A stretch of 64,000 bases of DNA, from contig NZ_SNXU01000001.1 of NCBI RefSeq assembly GCF_004362515.1, positions 2,542,001-2,606,000 of the forward strand, read 5' to 3'. Every line of letters starts with the position of its first letter. Within the stretch, counting starts at the first letter, position 1. The notes under the pieces are model-generated. The model was not told the origin of the DNA. It was given only the letters and a program-made list of their open reading frames with translations, and did not search any database. Made by a program: the position numbers and the translations under genes. The DNA comes from Actinokineospora alba (GTDB lineage: Bacteria > Actinomycetota > Actinomycetes > Mycobacteriales > Pseudonocardiaceae). This document shows positions 26,300-36,369 of this stretch, piece after piece.

Positions 26300-29220
26300 G
26301 GCTGCACCGGCTGGAAGTCACCGCGTTCGGCCCCTACCCCGGCCATGAGGTCGTCGACTTCGACGTGCTCGGCGCCGACGGCCTGTTCCTGCTCCACGGC
26401 GACACAGGCGCGGGCAAGACGACGCTGCTCGACGCGGTCGCGTTCGCGCTTTTCGGCGCTGTCCCAGGTGTTCGCGACCAGGCCAAGCGCCTGCGCTGCG
26501 ACAACGCGGACCCGGACGTGCACACCGAGGTCGTGCTCGAGCTGACCGTGCAGTCCCACCGGATGCGCATCGTGCGCAGCCCCGAGTACCTGCGGCCCAA
26601 GCGGCGCGGCGGCGGGATGACCAAGCAGCAGGCACGGGCCGTGCTGACCTGGGTGTTCGCCTCGCCGAGCGGCTACCCGGCCGAAGGCGTGTCCCGGATC
26701 GACGAGGTCGCGCGCACGGTCCAGGGCTTGCTGGGAATGACCAAGGAGCAGTTCTTCCAGGTCGTCCTGTTGCCGCAGAACGACTTCGCGACGTTCCTGC
26801 GCGCCGACACCGGCGAGCGCGAGAAGCTCCTGGAGAAGCTGTTCGGCACCGAGCACTTCCAGCGCGTCGAGGACTGGTTCAAGGACCACCGCGCTCAGCG
26901 CCGCCGTGAGCTGGACGCCGCGAGCGTGTCGGTGGACGCGCTTGTCGCCCGCATCGCCCAGGAATCGGGCGACGAGCCCGAGGAGCCGAACGAGGAGTGG
27001 CTCGCAGGGCTCACCGCGGCGCTCACGACGGCCACCGATGAAGCCCTTGCGGCGCAACAGGAAGCCAATGAGCGACGCGAGGCCGCGGAGGCGGCACTCG
27101 ACGAGGGACGCGCCGCGGCCGAGCGGGTACGCCAGGTCCGGGAAGCGACCGACGCGCTGGCCGAGCTGGCCCGCGACGACCGCGCGGCCTGGCGGTCCGA
27201 GCTGGCCGCTGCCCGCCGCGCGGTGCCGGTCGTGGCCGTCGCCGATGAGCTGCGCCGGGCCGTGAACGCGGCGGCCGCGGCCGAGCGCTCGGAACGTCGA
27301 TACGTTGGTGTGGCTGAGGAACTCGGCTACACGGGCACCGACGCCCGCGCCGACGCGACGGCTCTCCGTGAGGAGGCGGGCGCTCTGGCGGGCTTGGTCG
27401 AGGAGTCCGACCGGCAGCGCCAGGACCAGGCGCGAGTCGCCGAACTGGAAGAGCTGCTCGATGCCGCCGAACGCGAATCCGCGGACCTGGCGACCCGAAT
27501 CGCCGAAATGCCCGCGCAGATCAACGAGACCCGGGAGCAGTTGGCCGAAGCGGCCGCGGCCCGCGCGTCCCTCGACGGGCTCAGGGCGCGTCGGGAGGAG
27601 ACCGCCACCGCGGTCCGGCACGCGAAAGCCTTGCCCACGGCGGAATCGGACTTGGCAGCGGCAGCCGAAGCGAACGCCAAGGCTGTCGAAGCCCACCAGA
27701 ACGCCCGCGAGCACCTGCTTGACCTGCGGCAGCGCAGGCTCGACGGAATGGCCGCCGAACTCGCCGCGGGCTTGACGCCGGGGGAGTCGTGCCCGGTGTG
27801 CGGATCGGCGGAGCACCCAACGCCCGCCCACGCGGTCGGCCCGCTGGTCACCGCGGACGATGAGCGGGCCGCGCAGGCCGAGGAACAGCGCAGGCTGAAG
27901 GCTCGGGAGAAGGCCGCCGCCGCGTTCAAGCAGGCCCAGCACGTCGTCGATGGACTGCGCGAACGCCTCACCGGCTGGGCCGACCCGGAAGCCGACGACA
28001 CCCGCGCCGGGACTGAGCTGGACAAGGCCGTTGCGTCGGCGGGCCGCCATGACCGGATCAGCCGGACGCTGCTCGACCTGGAATCCGAAGCCGAGCGTGT
28101 CCGGTCCAGGATCGCCACGCTGCAACAGGAAACCGTGGCGCGCGGCACCGAACGCGCCGCGCTCGTCGCCGCAGTGGAGGAACGTGGTCTTCGGCTCGAC
28201 ATCGCCAAGGGGACCTTCCCGAGCGTGGTCGACCGCAGGCAGCACGTCGCCGAACTGGCACAGGCACTCGACGCGCTGTCCGACGCGCGCGCCCACGCCG
28301 TGACGGCACGAACGCGGGTGACCGAGCAACGCGAGATCCTGGTCGACGCGGTGGCCAAGGCGGGTTTCGCCGATGTCACGGAGGCCCTTGACGCTGCCCG
28401 CGCCGAGAACGTCATCGTCAAGCTGGCGCAGCAGATCGCCGAGGCGGACCAGCAGGAAGCCAGGTTCCGTGGGGTTTTGGTCGACTTGGCAGGCACCGAC
28501 GCGAGCGCGGAAGTCGACCTGACCACGCTGCTTGCCCAGGCGCGAACCGCGCGCGAGCACGCTGAGAACGCTGTGGCTTCAGTACGAGCGGCTGTTCGCA
28601 GGGCTGATGAAGTGGCGAAGCTGGCGGACCGTCTGCGCGCGGTGTGGGCGGACTTGGCGCCTCTGCGTGCGGAATTCGAAGAGCTGGACGCGTTGACCGA
28701 CGTGGTCAATGGGCGTGGACAGAACACCAGTCGGATGTCGTTGCGGTCTTATGTGCTGGCAGCGCGGCTGGCTGAGGTGGCGGTTGCGGCGAGCGAGCGG
28801 CTGCGGCGGATGACTCAGGGGCGGTTCTGCTTCGTGCACAGCGATGCTGCTGGGTCGCATGGCAAGCGGGGTGGGCTGGGGCTGGACGTGCTGGACGACT
28901 TCTCGGGGCAGACCCGGTCCACGAAGACGTTGTCTGGTGGGGAGTCCTTTGTGGCCTCGTTGTCGTTGGCGCTTGGGCTTGCCGATGTGGTGGCCGCGGA
29001 GACTGGTGGGGCTTTGCTGGACACGCTGTTTGTTGACGAGGGCTTTGGGATGCTTGACGCGCCTACGCTTGATGACGTTATGGGGATTTTGGACGAGCTT
29101 CGGGCTGGTGGGCGGGTTGTGGGGTTGGTGTCGCATGTGGAGGAGTTGCGGCAGCGGATTCCTGTTCGGTTGCGGGTTCGGAAGTCTCGTACGGGGTCTA
29201 CGTTGGAGATGACTGCTTAG
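26296..29220 (+). CDS. sbcC: Exonuclease SbcC (Rad50-like ATPase subunit)
   Basis: The 974-residue SMC-like protein begins at GTG 26296, four bases inside sbcD. Walker A is GDTGAGKTTLLD near residue 37; a long coiled coil follows. The zinc hook CPVC lies near residue 499, almost exactly in the middle, and is used for dimerisation. The second coiled coil leads to the signature TLSGGESFVASLSLALG near 880 and Walker B LLDTLFVDEGFGMLD. It drives the SbcD nuclease in double-strand break and hairpin processing. Base composition drops slightly over the last 400 bases, with more TTG/GGG-type codons. Confidence 0.96.
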   Translation: MRLHRLEVTAFGPYPGHEVVDFDVLGADGLFLLHGDTGAGKTTLLDAVAFALFGAVPGVRDQAKRLRCDNADPDVHTEVVLELTVQSHRMRIVRSPEYLRPKRRGGGMTKQQARAVLTWVFASPSGYPAEGVSRIDEVARTVQGLLGMTKEQFFQVVLLPQNDFATFLRADTGEREKLLEKLFGTEHFQRVEDWFKDHRAQRRRELDAASVSVDALVARIAQESGDEPEEPNEEWLAGLTAALTTATDEALAAQQEANERREAAEAALDEGRAAAERVRQVREATDALAELARDDRAAWRSELAAARRAVPVVAVADELRRAVNAAAAAERSERRYVGVAEELGYTGTDARADATALREEAGALAGLVEESDRQRQDQARVAELEELLDAAERESADLATRIAEMPAQINETREQLAEAAAARASLDGLRARREETATAVRHAKALPTAESDLAAAAEANAKAVEAHQNAREHLLDLRQRRLDGMAAELAAGLTPGESCPVCGSAEHPTPAHAVGPLVTADDERAAQAEEQRRLKAREKAAAAFKQAQHVVDGLRERLTGWADPEADDTRAGTELDKAVASAGRHDRISRTLLDLESEAERVRSRIATLQQETVARGTERAALVAAVEERGLRLDIAKGTFPSVVDRRQHVAELAQALDALSDARAHAVTARTRVTEQREILVDAVAKAGFADVTEALDAARAENVIVKLAQQIAEADQQEARFRGVLVDLAGTDASAEVDLTTLLAQARTAREHAENAVASVRAAVRRADEVAKLADRLRAVWADLAPLRAEFEELDALTDVVNGRGQNTSRMSLRSYVLAARLAEVAVAASERLRRMTQGRFCFVHSDAAGSHGKRGGLGLDVLDDFSGQTRSTKTLSGGESFVASLSLALGLADVVAAETGGALLDTLFVDEGFGMLDAPTLDDVMGILDELRAGGRVVGLVSHVEELRQRIPVRLRVRKSRTGSTLEMTA

Positions 29221-29252
29221 TTTGCTGGTTTGCTGGCGGGCTTTGTGGGGGT

Positions 29253-29394
29253 GCCTGTTTGGGTGGTTCGCCTTGATTTGGGGACCCCGGAAATGGGCCT
29301 GCGCGGGTAAAGCGGGCAGGATAGGGAAACTGCCCCGCGCCGCGAAAGTTTAGGCCCATTTCACCCCAAATCAAGGCGAACCACCCAAACAGGC
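29253..29394. repeat. Large nested inverted repeat downstream of sbcC
   Basis: Outer arms 29253-29283 and 29364-29394 are perfect 31-base complements (GCCTGTTTGGGTGGTTCGCC at the outer edge). A second stem AAATGGGCCT pairs with 29352-29361, and an inner GCGCGGG pairs with 29334-29340. The whole 142-base element can fold as one long rod. It lies between the convergent sbcC and ada-alkA genes. It could be a bidirectional terminator or a MITE-like element; no transposase or clear target duplication is visible. Confidence 0.85.
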
Positions 29395-29497
29395 AGTTGG
29401 TGCTGGCCCGTTGCGTTCAGGGGATTGGGATGGGATCGAGCCCCTTATGTGTTTTGAACTTGTCCACTTTGGATGGTCTAGGTGGATGTTCGGCGGG

Positions 29498-30970
29498 TCA
29501 TGGCGCGTTTCCTGCCGCTGTGGCGGCGCGCCAGAGGTGCATGCCGGCGTAGGAGCGCCAAGGTTGCCAGCTGCGGCCGTGGTCGGCTAGAGCCTCGGCG
29601 GTGGCGGGTAGGCCCAGTGCTGCCGCGCCGTTGCGTTGGGCTATGTCTTGTGGCAGCAGGACATCCGGGTCTCCCAGTAGCCGCATGGAGACGTAGCCCG
29701 CCGTCCATGGGCCGATTCCGGTGAACGTCTGCAGCCGGGTTCGCAGGGTGTCCGCGTCGACGCCCACGTGTAGGTCCAGGTCGCCCGTGGCGATTGCCTC
29801 GCATACCGCGCGGATTGTTTGGGTGCGGCGGGTGGGGCCTGCCAGGACCTCGCCCGCGTGTTCGGCGATGGCTTCGGCTGTGGGGAACAGGGTGGTCAGG
29901 TCGCCGTCCGGAGTCGTGAGGCGTTCGCCCAGGGCGTCGGTCAGGCGCTGCGCGGCGGTGCGTGCGGCGGCGATACTGACTTGTTGGCCCAGAAGGGCTC
30001 GCACGACCGTCTCCACGCCGTCGACGCTGCCGGGGACGCGGATGCCGGGGGTGCGCGCCACCGAGTCGGCCAGTGCCGGGTCGGCGCCGAGGATTTCGTC
30101 TATGGCAAGGGGATCGGCGTCCAAGTCGAGCAGCCTTCGCAGGCGGGAGACTGCTGAGCCGAGGTCGCGCATGTCGGTCAGGCGAAGGGTGCACTCCACG
30201 TGTCCGGCGCCCTGACGCATCGACGCTGTCGCGGGGCCGTTGGCCAGTCGCAAGGTTCGGGCGTAACCGTCGGCCGAAGCCGACTCCAGGCCCGGGACCG
30301 CCCGTGCGGCAAGGAAACCGAGCACGCCCGCCGCGTCGAACGGTTCGCGGACGGCCAGGCGCAGGGTGACTCGGCCCGGGGTGGGCTGGGATCGCCGCGC
30401 GGATCGCTTCGCTGCCATGCGTAGTTGCGTCGGCGTCGTGGCGAAGACCGTTCGGATGGTGTCGTTGAACTGGCGGACGCTGGCGAAGCCCGCCGCGAAA
30501 GCGATGTCCGCGACCGACAGGGTGGTCGTCTCGATGAGCAGCCGGGCCGAGTGGGCGCGGTGTGCCCGGGCCAGGGCGAGCGGGCCCGCGCCGAGTTCGG
30601 TGGTCAGGACCCGGGTCAGGTGCCGCTCGGAGTAGCCGAGCCTGCGGGCCAGGCCGGTGACCCCGTCGCGCTCGACGACCCCGTCGGAGATCAGCCGCAT
30701 CGCGCGGCCCGCCAGGTCGGCGCGCAGGTTCCACTCGGGTGAGCCGGGCACGGCGTCGGGCAGACATCGGCGGCACGCGCGGTAGCCCGCGATCTGCGCG
30801 GCGGCGGCCGTGGCGAAGAACTCGACGTTGCGCCGCTTCGGTGTCGAGGCCGGGCACGACGGCCTGCAATAGATCCCAGTCGTGCGGACGGCGAGGATGA
30901 ACTGGCCGTCGAACCGTGAGTCGCGGGCGGCGACGGCGCGGTACCGCTGTTCGGGATCTTTCAGCACCAC
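29498..30970 (-). CDS. alkA: Ada-AlkA fusion: methylphosphotriester sensor, AraC HTH and 3-methyladenine glycosylase
   Basis: The 490-residue protein joins three parts. The N-terminal Ada zinc domain (about 1-75) has four cysteines in GIYCRPSCPAS and CRRCLPD; one accepts methyl groups from DNA phosphotriesters. An AraC-type helix-turn-helix (about 85-185; LSVADIAFAAGFASVRQFND) follows. The AlkA-type HhH-GPD glycosylase (about 200-485) has helix-hairpin-helix GIGPWTAGYVSMRLLG and the catalytic Asp in LLPQD. It senses alkylation, activates genes, and removes alkylated bases itself. This architecture matches mycobacterial AlkA. The Ada O6-methyltransferase domain is absent. Confidence 0.94.
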   Translation of the reverse strand: MVLKDPEQRYRAVAARDSRFDGQFILAVRTTGIYCRPSCPASTPKRRNVEFFATAAAAQIAGYRACRRCLPDAVPGSPEWNLRADLAGRAMRLISDGVVERDGVTGLARRLGYSERHLTRVLTTELGAGPLALARAHRAHSARLLIETTTLSVADIAFAAGFASVRQFNDTIRTVFATTPTQLRMAAKRSARRSQPTPGRVTLRLAVREPFDAAGVLGFLAARAVPGLESASADGYARTLRLANGPATASMRQGAGHVECTLRLTDMRDLGSAVSRLRRLLDLDADPLAIDEILGADPALADSVARTPGIRVPGSVDGVETVVRALLGQQVSIAAARTAAQRLTDALGERLTTPDGDLTTLFPTAEAIAEHAGEVLAGPTRRTQTIRAVCEAIATGDLDLHVGVDADTLRTRLQTFTGIGPWTAGYVSMRLLGDPDVLLPQDIAQRNGAAALGLPATAEALADHGRSWQPWRSYAGMHLWRAATAAGNAP

Positions 30971-31038
30971 ACCATGCTGCCGGCGCGGCGGGAACCCGTC
31001 TGGCAGAAATCAGACACGTCGGTGGACCCCACGCAAAG

Positions 31039-31078
31039 CGAAAGCGGGGACCTGCGTGCCGGCAGGTCCCCGCTTTCG
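31039..31078 (-). terminator. Terminator of the subtilase gene
   Basis: A perfect 17 bp stem (CGAAAGCGGGGACCTGC and complement) with a 6-base loop starts 15 bases past the protease stop on the minus strand. Confidence 0.75.
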
Positions 31079-31092
31079 TTGTCGATCAGGTG

Positions 31093-34000
31093 TTACGAGA
31101 CGGCCTGGACCACCACGTCACCGGCACCGACGAGGACGTTCGCGTCAGTGCGCACCTCGACGCTGCCGAGGAGCACGCGGCCCGCGGCGGGGGCCGCGTT
31201 GGCGGTCACCGTCGCCGGAGCGGTCCACTCGGCACCCGCGGCGCGGGTGGCGTTGGCGTCGGTCACCGCGATGGCGCCGAACGCCGGGTTCGAGAACACG
31301 TCCAGGTAGTTGAACGTGGTCGTGCCCGCGGGAACCGCGTAGCCCTGCACGAGGGCGACCCACTGGCCCGCGGCCGGGTTGGTGACCCGGACCTCTTCCT
31401 CGGAGTCACCGTCGGCCGACTGGGCCGCGACGACGCAGGTGCCGCTGGTGCAGTTGAGCAGGAACAGGTCGAGGTCGGCGCCCGCGTCGGACGTGGAGCC
31501 GATCTTGACCCGCAGCGAGGTCGATCCCGGCGTGACCGTGATCGGGTACTGCTGCTCCTCCTCGTTGGCGATGCTCGGCGTGGCCTGCTTGGCGCTGCCC
31601 AGCGAGGTGCCCGCCGCGCGGCCGTTGAATCCTCCGAGGAGGTTCTTCAGCGTGTACGAGCGGTCGATCGCCACACCGGTGGTGGCGGTCGGGATCACGT
31701 CCGGGTTGGGCGTGACCGAGGCGCCGAGCACGGACGCGGTCAGGGTGAACGGGGCGTAGGCGGCGTCAGACGTACGACGGGCCTCGACCACGACCTCCCA
31801 GACACCGGCCTGCGGGTTGGCCATCGAGCGGCTGGTGGGGCTGCCCGCGGCACAGCTGCCGCCCGGGACGACCGGCGGGTTGTAGCAGCTCAGCGACGAG
31901 TTGGCCTCGCTGCCGACGCCGTACGGGTGGAAGCGCAGGAAGCGGATCTGGCCCGCGCCCGCGGTGGTGCCGCCGCCCTGCAGGTCGACCTTGAAGGCGG
32001 GGGTGCCGGGCGCGACGTTGAAGAAGAAGCTCTTCGACTCGTTGCGTCCGAGCTGGCCACCCTTGGTGACGGTGAAGTTGTTCTCGGCGGTGAACTGCTC
32101 GGCCGCGACGACGGCGTTCATCGTCTGCAGCTCGATGCCCGAGGTCATCGGGCTGTCCAGGTTCAGGATCGCCGAGTGCATGCCGGTCGAGGTCGGCTTG
32201 ATGTTGACCTTGAACTTGACCGCGCTGTTCTTGGGCAGCGTGACCGAGTTCGCCGACGAGAACGTGCCGTCGTTGCCGTTCCACTTCACCTTGTAGGTGA
32301 CCGGGGAGTCCGAGCCGGTGGTGCGGGTGAGGGTGTACTCGCGGGTGTAGCTGTCACCCACCTTGACGCCTTCACGGTCGTTGATGCCGACGCCGACGCC
32401 CGGGGTCTTGAGGAACTGCGACAGGGCGGTGCGGACCGGGACGGACGCGGTGATGTCCGTGCGGCTCGGGTTGGACTTGAGGACCGTCCACGCCTTCTCG
32501 GTGTCGATCAGGCCGGTGCCCTGCTCGTAGGCGCCCAGGTTGCTCAGGTAGCGCGCCGACGACTGGAAGGCGGTGCGGATCTGGTCGGCCTTGTGCGAGA
32601 CGCCCTTGGCCTTGGCCGCGCTCACCAGCAGCGCGGCGGAACCGGCGGCCTGCGGGGAAGCCATCGACGTGCCGTTGAACTGCGCGTAGCCGGGGGGAAG
32701 GACATAGGTGCCCGCGACCGGCTGACCGTTCTGCCAGGTCGGCACGGTGGAGATGGCCGAACCGGGGGCGACGATGTTCGGCTTGAAACCGCCGTGCTCG
32801 GCCGGGCCGCGCGAGGAGAAGCCGTGCAGCGACTCGGCGACACCGAGGTCGGAGCCGTAGTTGCTCTGCCAGGTCGCCTTGGTGATGTACGAGCCGACGG
32901 AGAGCACCTTCGAGGCGACCGACGGGTCGCCGACCGTGTTCGAGCCCGCGCCGGAGTTGCCCGCGGAGATGAACATCTGCACGTTGTAGGTGTCGATGAT
33001 GCGGTCGTAGAGCTCAGCGCGGGCGTTGTTGCCGTCGTTGAGCGCCGGGAGGCCGCCGACCGACATGTTGATCACGTCGACCTTGGCGTCACGGGCCGCG
33101 TAGATCATCGACTCGATCATCGCGGTGTTGGTGCAGCCGGTGTTGAACTGGCAGACGCGCAGCGAGACCAGCTTGGCGCCGGGCGCCGCGCCGTTCATGG
33201 TGCCGCCGAAGAGGCGGTTGCCCGCGACGATGCCCGCGACGTGCGAGCCGTGCGCGCCGGAGACGATGCCGATGTTGACGGCCTCGTTGGCGGGGTTGGT
33301 CTGCACGACGAACTTCATCGACTCGCGCACCGGGGTGGCCGGGTTGTCCGTGCCGAAGGTGCCGATGTCGTACTTGACCTTGTAGTCGGTCATCGCGGCG
33401 TTGTTGGCGAAGGACTTGTCCTGGTCGCTGTCGACCCAGACGTTCCCGGTGGCCGGGTTCCACGCCACGCCGAACAGGCCGCTGCTGCCCGCCTTGTTGC
33501 CGTCGCGGTTGATGTCGCCCGCGATCTCACTGGTCGGGCCGATGAAGCGCGAGTCGCGCTCGTTGAGCTCCGCGTAGCGGACCTCGGCCTCGGCGGGCAG
33601 GCCCACGCTGGCGCCGGTGACCTTCTTGGTCATCAGCAGCCAGGTCGGGTCATTGTCGGCGTTGACGCCGTTGACGAACTTCGGGTCCGTCGAGGTGACC
33701 CAGTCGGTGATCTTGCGCTCACCGGTGCTGGTGGTGTTCAGCGACGGGTGGTCGAGGTCGACACCGCTGTCCACGATCGCGACGGTCGTGCCGCGGCCGT
33801 CCCAGGTGGGGTGCTCGTTGACGAACTGGGCCGCGTTGGTGTCCGTCGTCGGCATGTACGGGTTCGCCAGCGGCGTCGACGGCCCGGGGGCGGGCTGCGG
33901 CGTCGGGTCCACGTAGCCGGTCGGCCGCGGGTCGGGAAGCGGAGTGTTCTCCTCGAGGTCCACGGCGCGCACGCCGGACAGCTCGGAGACCTTCTTCACC

Positions 34001-34335
34001 TGGTCGGTGGGGATCTCGGCCCGCACGTACCCGAGCTCGTCGGCGCGGTAGTCGACCTTCACGCCCGCCTGCTCGAGCTGGTGGACCTTGCCCGCGCCGT
34101 CACCCTTCTTGGTGGCGATCAGGACGGTGACGGACTTCTTGCCCTCGCGTTCGGCGGTGGCGAGCAGCTCCTGGTCGTGCTTGTCGAGACCCGCGGGGGC
34201 CTCGTCGGCCGGACCCTGGGGGGTCGGGGCCGCGCCGGCACTTGGGACAGTGGCCAGCATGGTGCCGACGACCGCTGTAGCGGCCGCCAAGCCGAGGGCG
34301 ATCCGGCCACGCCGTCGCCATTCGGGTTGAATCAT
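31093..34335 (-). CDS. Secreted subtilisin-like serine protease (S8), large
   Basis: ATG 34335 is preceded by AAGGAAG and begins a signal peptide (basic MIQPEWRRRGR, then a hydrophobic core, cleavage near AGA-AP). The 1080-residue product has an I9-type propeptide (about 55-125). The S8 domain has Asp in VAIVDSGVD near 188, His in HGSHVAGIV near 362 and Ser in FNGTSMASP near 556. About 450 C-terminal residues include beta-sandwich and PPC-like regions (LRVKIGSTSDAGADLDLFLL). About 170 residues between the Asp and His motifs form an insertion larger than in ordinary subtilisins. It degrades extracellular protein, after self-cleavage. Confidence 0.93.
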   Translation of the reverse strand: MIQPEWRRRGRIALGLAAATAVVGTMLATVPSAGAAPTPQGPADEAPAGLDKHDQELLATAEREGKKSVTVLIATKKGDGAGKVHQLEQAGVKVDYRADELGYVRAEIPTDQVKKVSELSGVRAVDLEENTPLPDPRPTGYVDPTPQPAPGPSTPLANPYMPTTDTNAAQFVNEHPTWDGRGTTVAIVDSGVDLDHPSLNTTSTGERKITDWVTSTDPKFVNGVNADNDPTWLLMTKKVTGASVGLPAEAEVRYAELNERDSRFIGPTSEIAGDINRDGNKAGSSGLFGVAWNPATGNVWVDSDQDKSFANNAAMTDYKVKYDIGTFGTDNPATPVRESMKFVVQTNPANEAVNIGIVSGAHGSHVAGIVAGNRLFGGTMNGAAPGAKLVSLRVCQFNTGCTNTAMIESMIYAARDAKVDVINMSVGGLPALNDGNNARAELYDRIIDTYNVQMFISAGNSGAGSNTVGDPSVASKVLSVGSYITKATWQSNYGSDLGVAESLHGFSSRGPAEHGGFKPNIVAPGSAISTVPTWQNGQPVAGTYVLPPGYAQFNGTSMASPQAAGSAALLVSAAKAKGVSHKADQIRTAFQSSARYLSNLGAYEQGTGLIDTEKAWTVLKSNPSRTDITASVPVRTALSQFLKTPGVGVGINDREGVKVGDSYTREYTLTRTTGSDSPVTYKVKWNGNDGTFSSANSVTLPKNSAVKFKVNIKPTSTGMHSAILNLDSPMTSGIELQTMNAVVAAEQFTAENNFTVTKGGQLGRNESKSFFFNVAPGTPAFKVDLQGGGTTAGAGQIRFLRFHPYGVGSEANSSLSCYNPPVVPGGSCAAGSPTSRSMANPQAGVWEVVVEARRTSDAAYAPFTLTASVLGASVTPNPDVIPTATTGVAIDRSYTLKNLLGGFNGRAAGTSLGSAKQATPSIANEEEQQYPITVTPGSTSLRVKIGSTSDAGADLDLFLLNCTSGTCVVAAQSADGDSEEEVRVTNPAAGQWVALVQGYAVPAGTTTFNYLDVFSNPAFGAIAVTDANATRAAGAEWTAPATVTANAAPAAGRVLLGSVEVRTDANVLVGAGDVVVQAVS

Positions 34336-34673
34336 CCGACTTCCTTCTTCCTCAGCAGGGTGAGCTGGGTGGCGCCTGGCACTCCGGTGAGCGGAGGACA
34401 GCAGGGCGCTCACGGAGTGTTGTTGAGGCCCCCCGCTCTGACTAGCGTCCATATGGGCTAATCCTCACCAATTAGGCTGGACACATTGCACAGGCTGTGC
34501 GTCTATCGCGGGTTGTAGTCGCTCTGTTACGCAACAAATAGCCTCTGACGTGCGTACGTATGTCCTACGACACTCACCGCTGAGTAACTGAGAGAGGGGC
34601 GAAGCGTTCGTAACTATTTGGCGCACGGGCGGCGGCGGTGATCTCCCGGAATGGGGTCCGTAGACTGCCACGC

Positions 34674-35753
<1,080 letters not shown>

Positions 35754-35759
35754 TCGCGC

Positions 35760-35786
35760 GCTCGGATCGCGTGCCTGGGTCCGAGC
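35760..35786 (+). terminator. Weak hairpin after ychF
   Basis: A 7 bp stem (GCTCGGA/TCCGAGC) with a 13-base loop lies six bases after the ychF stop, between two convergent genes. Confidence 0.35.
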
Positions 35787-35817
35787 TCGCGGCCCGTCGT
35801 CGCGCATAGCCCGTGGA

Positions 35818-36240
35818 TCAAGGAACCAGCCCGAGTTGGGTCATCATCCCGGTCGCGTCGAAGTACGCGTGCTCCTCGGCGATCAGACCGTCGGCGCCCA
35901 GGGTCCAGAAGACGCCCATGTCCACCGCGAAAGGCCTTCCGGTAGCCGGGATGTCACCGTCGGGCCCCGGCAAGGAGCCGGTCATAGTCCCGGCGACACG
36001 CACCTCCCAGGCGATGGCTCCGCTCGCCACGACCGGATCCCGGGTCAGGGTCCACACCATGTCGGGAAACGCTTGCCGGTACGCCTCGCCCATCGCGACC
36101 ACTGCCTCTCGGCCTTCGGTCGGCTTGGGGGTCAGCGGATCCTGGAGGACCACGTCCTCCGCGTAAAAGGGGCCGATGCCCGCGGCGTCCCCCGAGTTGT
36201 AGGTGTCGACAAACCTTCGGACCACGTCTGAGTCAGTCAT
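35818..36240 (-). CDS. SnoaL-like/NTF2-fold protein
   Basis: The 140-residue protein begins at ATG 36240. The N-terminal VRRFVDTYNSGDAAGIGPFYAEDVVLQDP and the later AYRQAFPDMVWTLTRDPVVA and AWEVRVAGTMTG match the SnoaL/ester-cyclase-like NTF2 fold. Such proteins are small cyclases, isomerases or hydrolases. No biosynthetic genes surround it, so the substrate is open. It is divergent from a LuxR-type regulator, which may control it. Confidence 0.8.
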   Translation of the reverse strand: MTDSDVVRRFVDTYNSGDAAGIGPFYAEDVVLQDPLTPKPTEGREAVVAMGEAYRQAFPDMVWTLTRDPVVASGAIAWEVRVAGTMTGSLPGPDGDIPATGRPFAVDMGVFWTLGADGLIAEEHAYFDATGMMTQLGLVP

Positions 36241-36369
36241 CGGTCGCTCCCATTCTGTGTGCGGATGCCTTTGAATGTGATCCGGAGCAGGCCCGCCGTC
36301 CATGCCAGAAACCTGGCAAATTCGGCCGCCGGTATATACCGTTTAACGCGCCGGAATCCGGAGGCCGAG

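Noticed and set aside
26155..28560. An open frame of 801 codons on the minus strand
   Set aside because: It is antisense to sbcC and shows no recognisable domain.
30916..34461. An open frame of 1181 codons on the plus strand
   Set aside because: It is antisense to the subtilase gene, has no ribosome site, and its composition (Arg, Gly, Val, Asp) is that of a GC-rich shadow frame.
34336..34673. Possible small RNA or tRNA in the lower-GC gap between the subtilase and ychF genes
   Set aside because: No cloverleaf or conserved RNA motif could be recognised; it is more likely a double promoter region.
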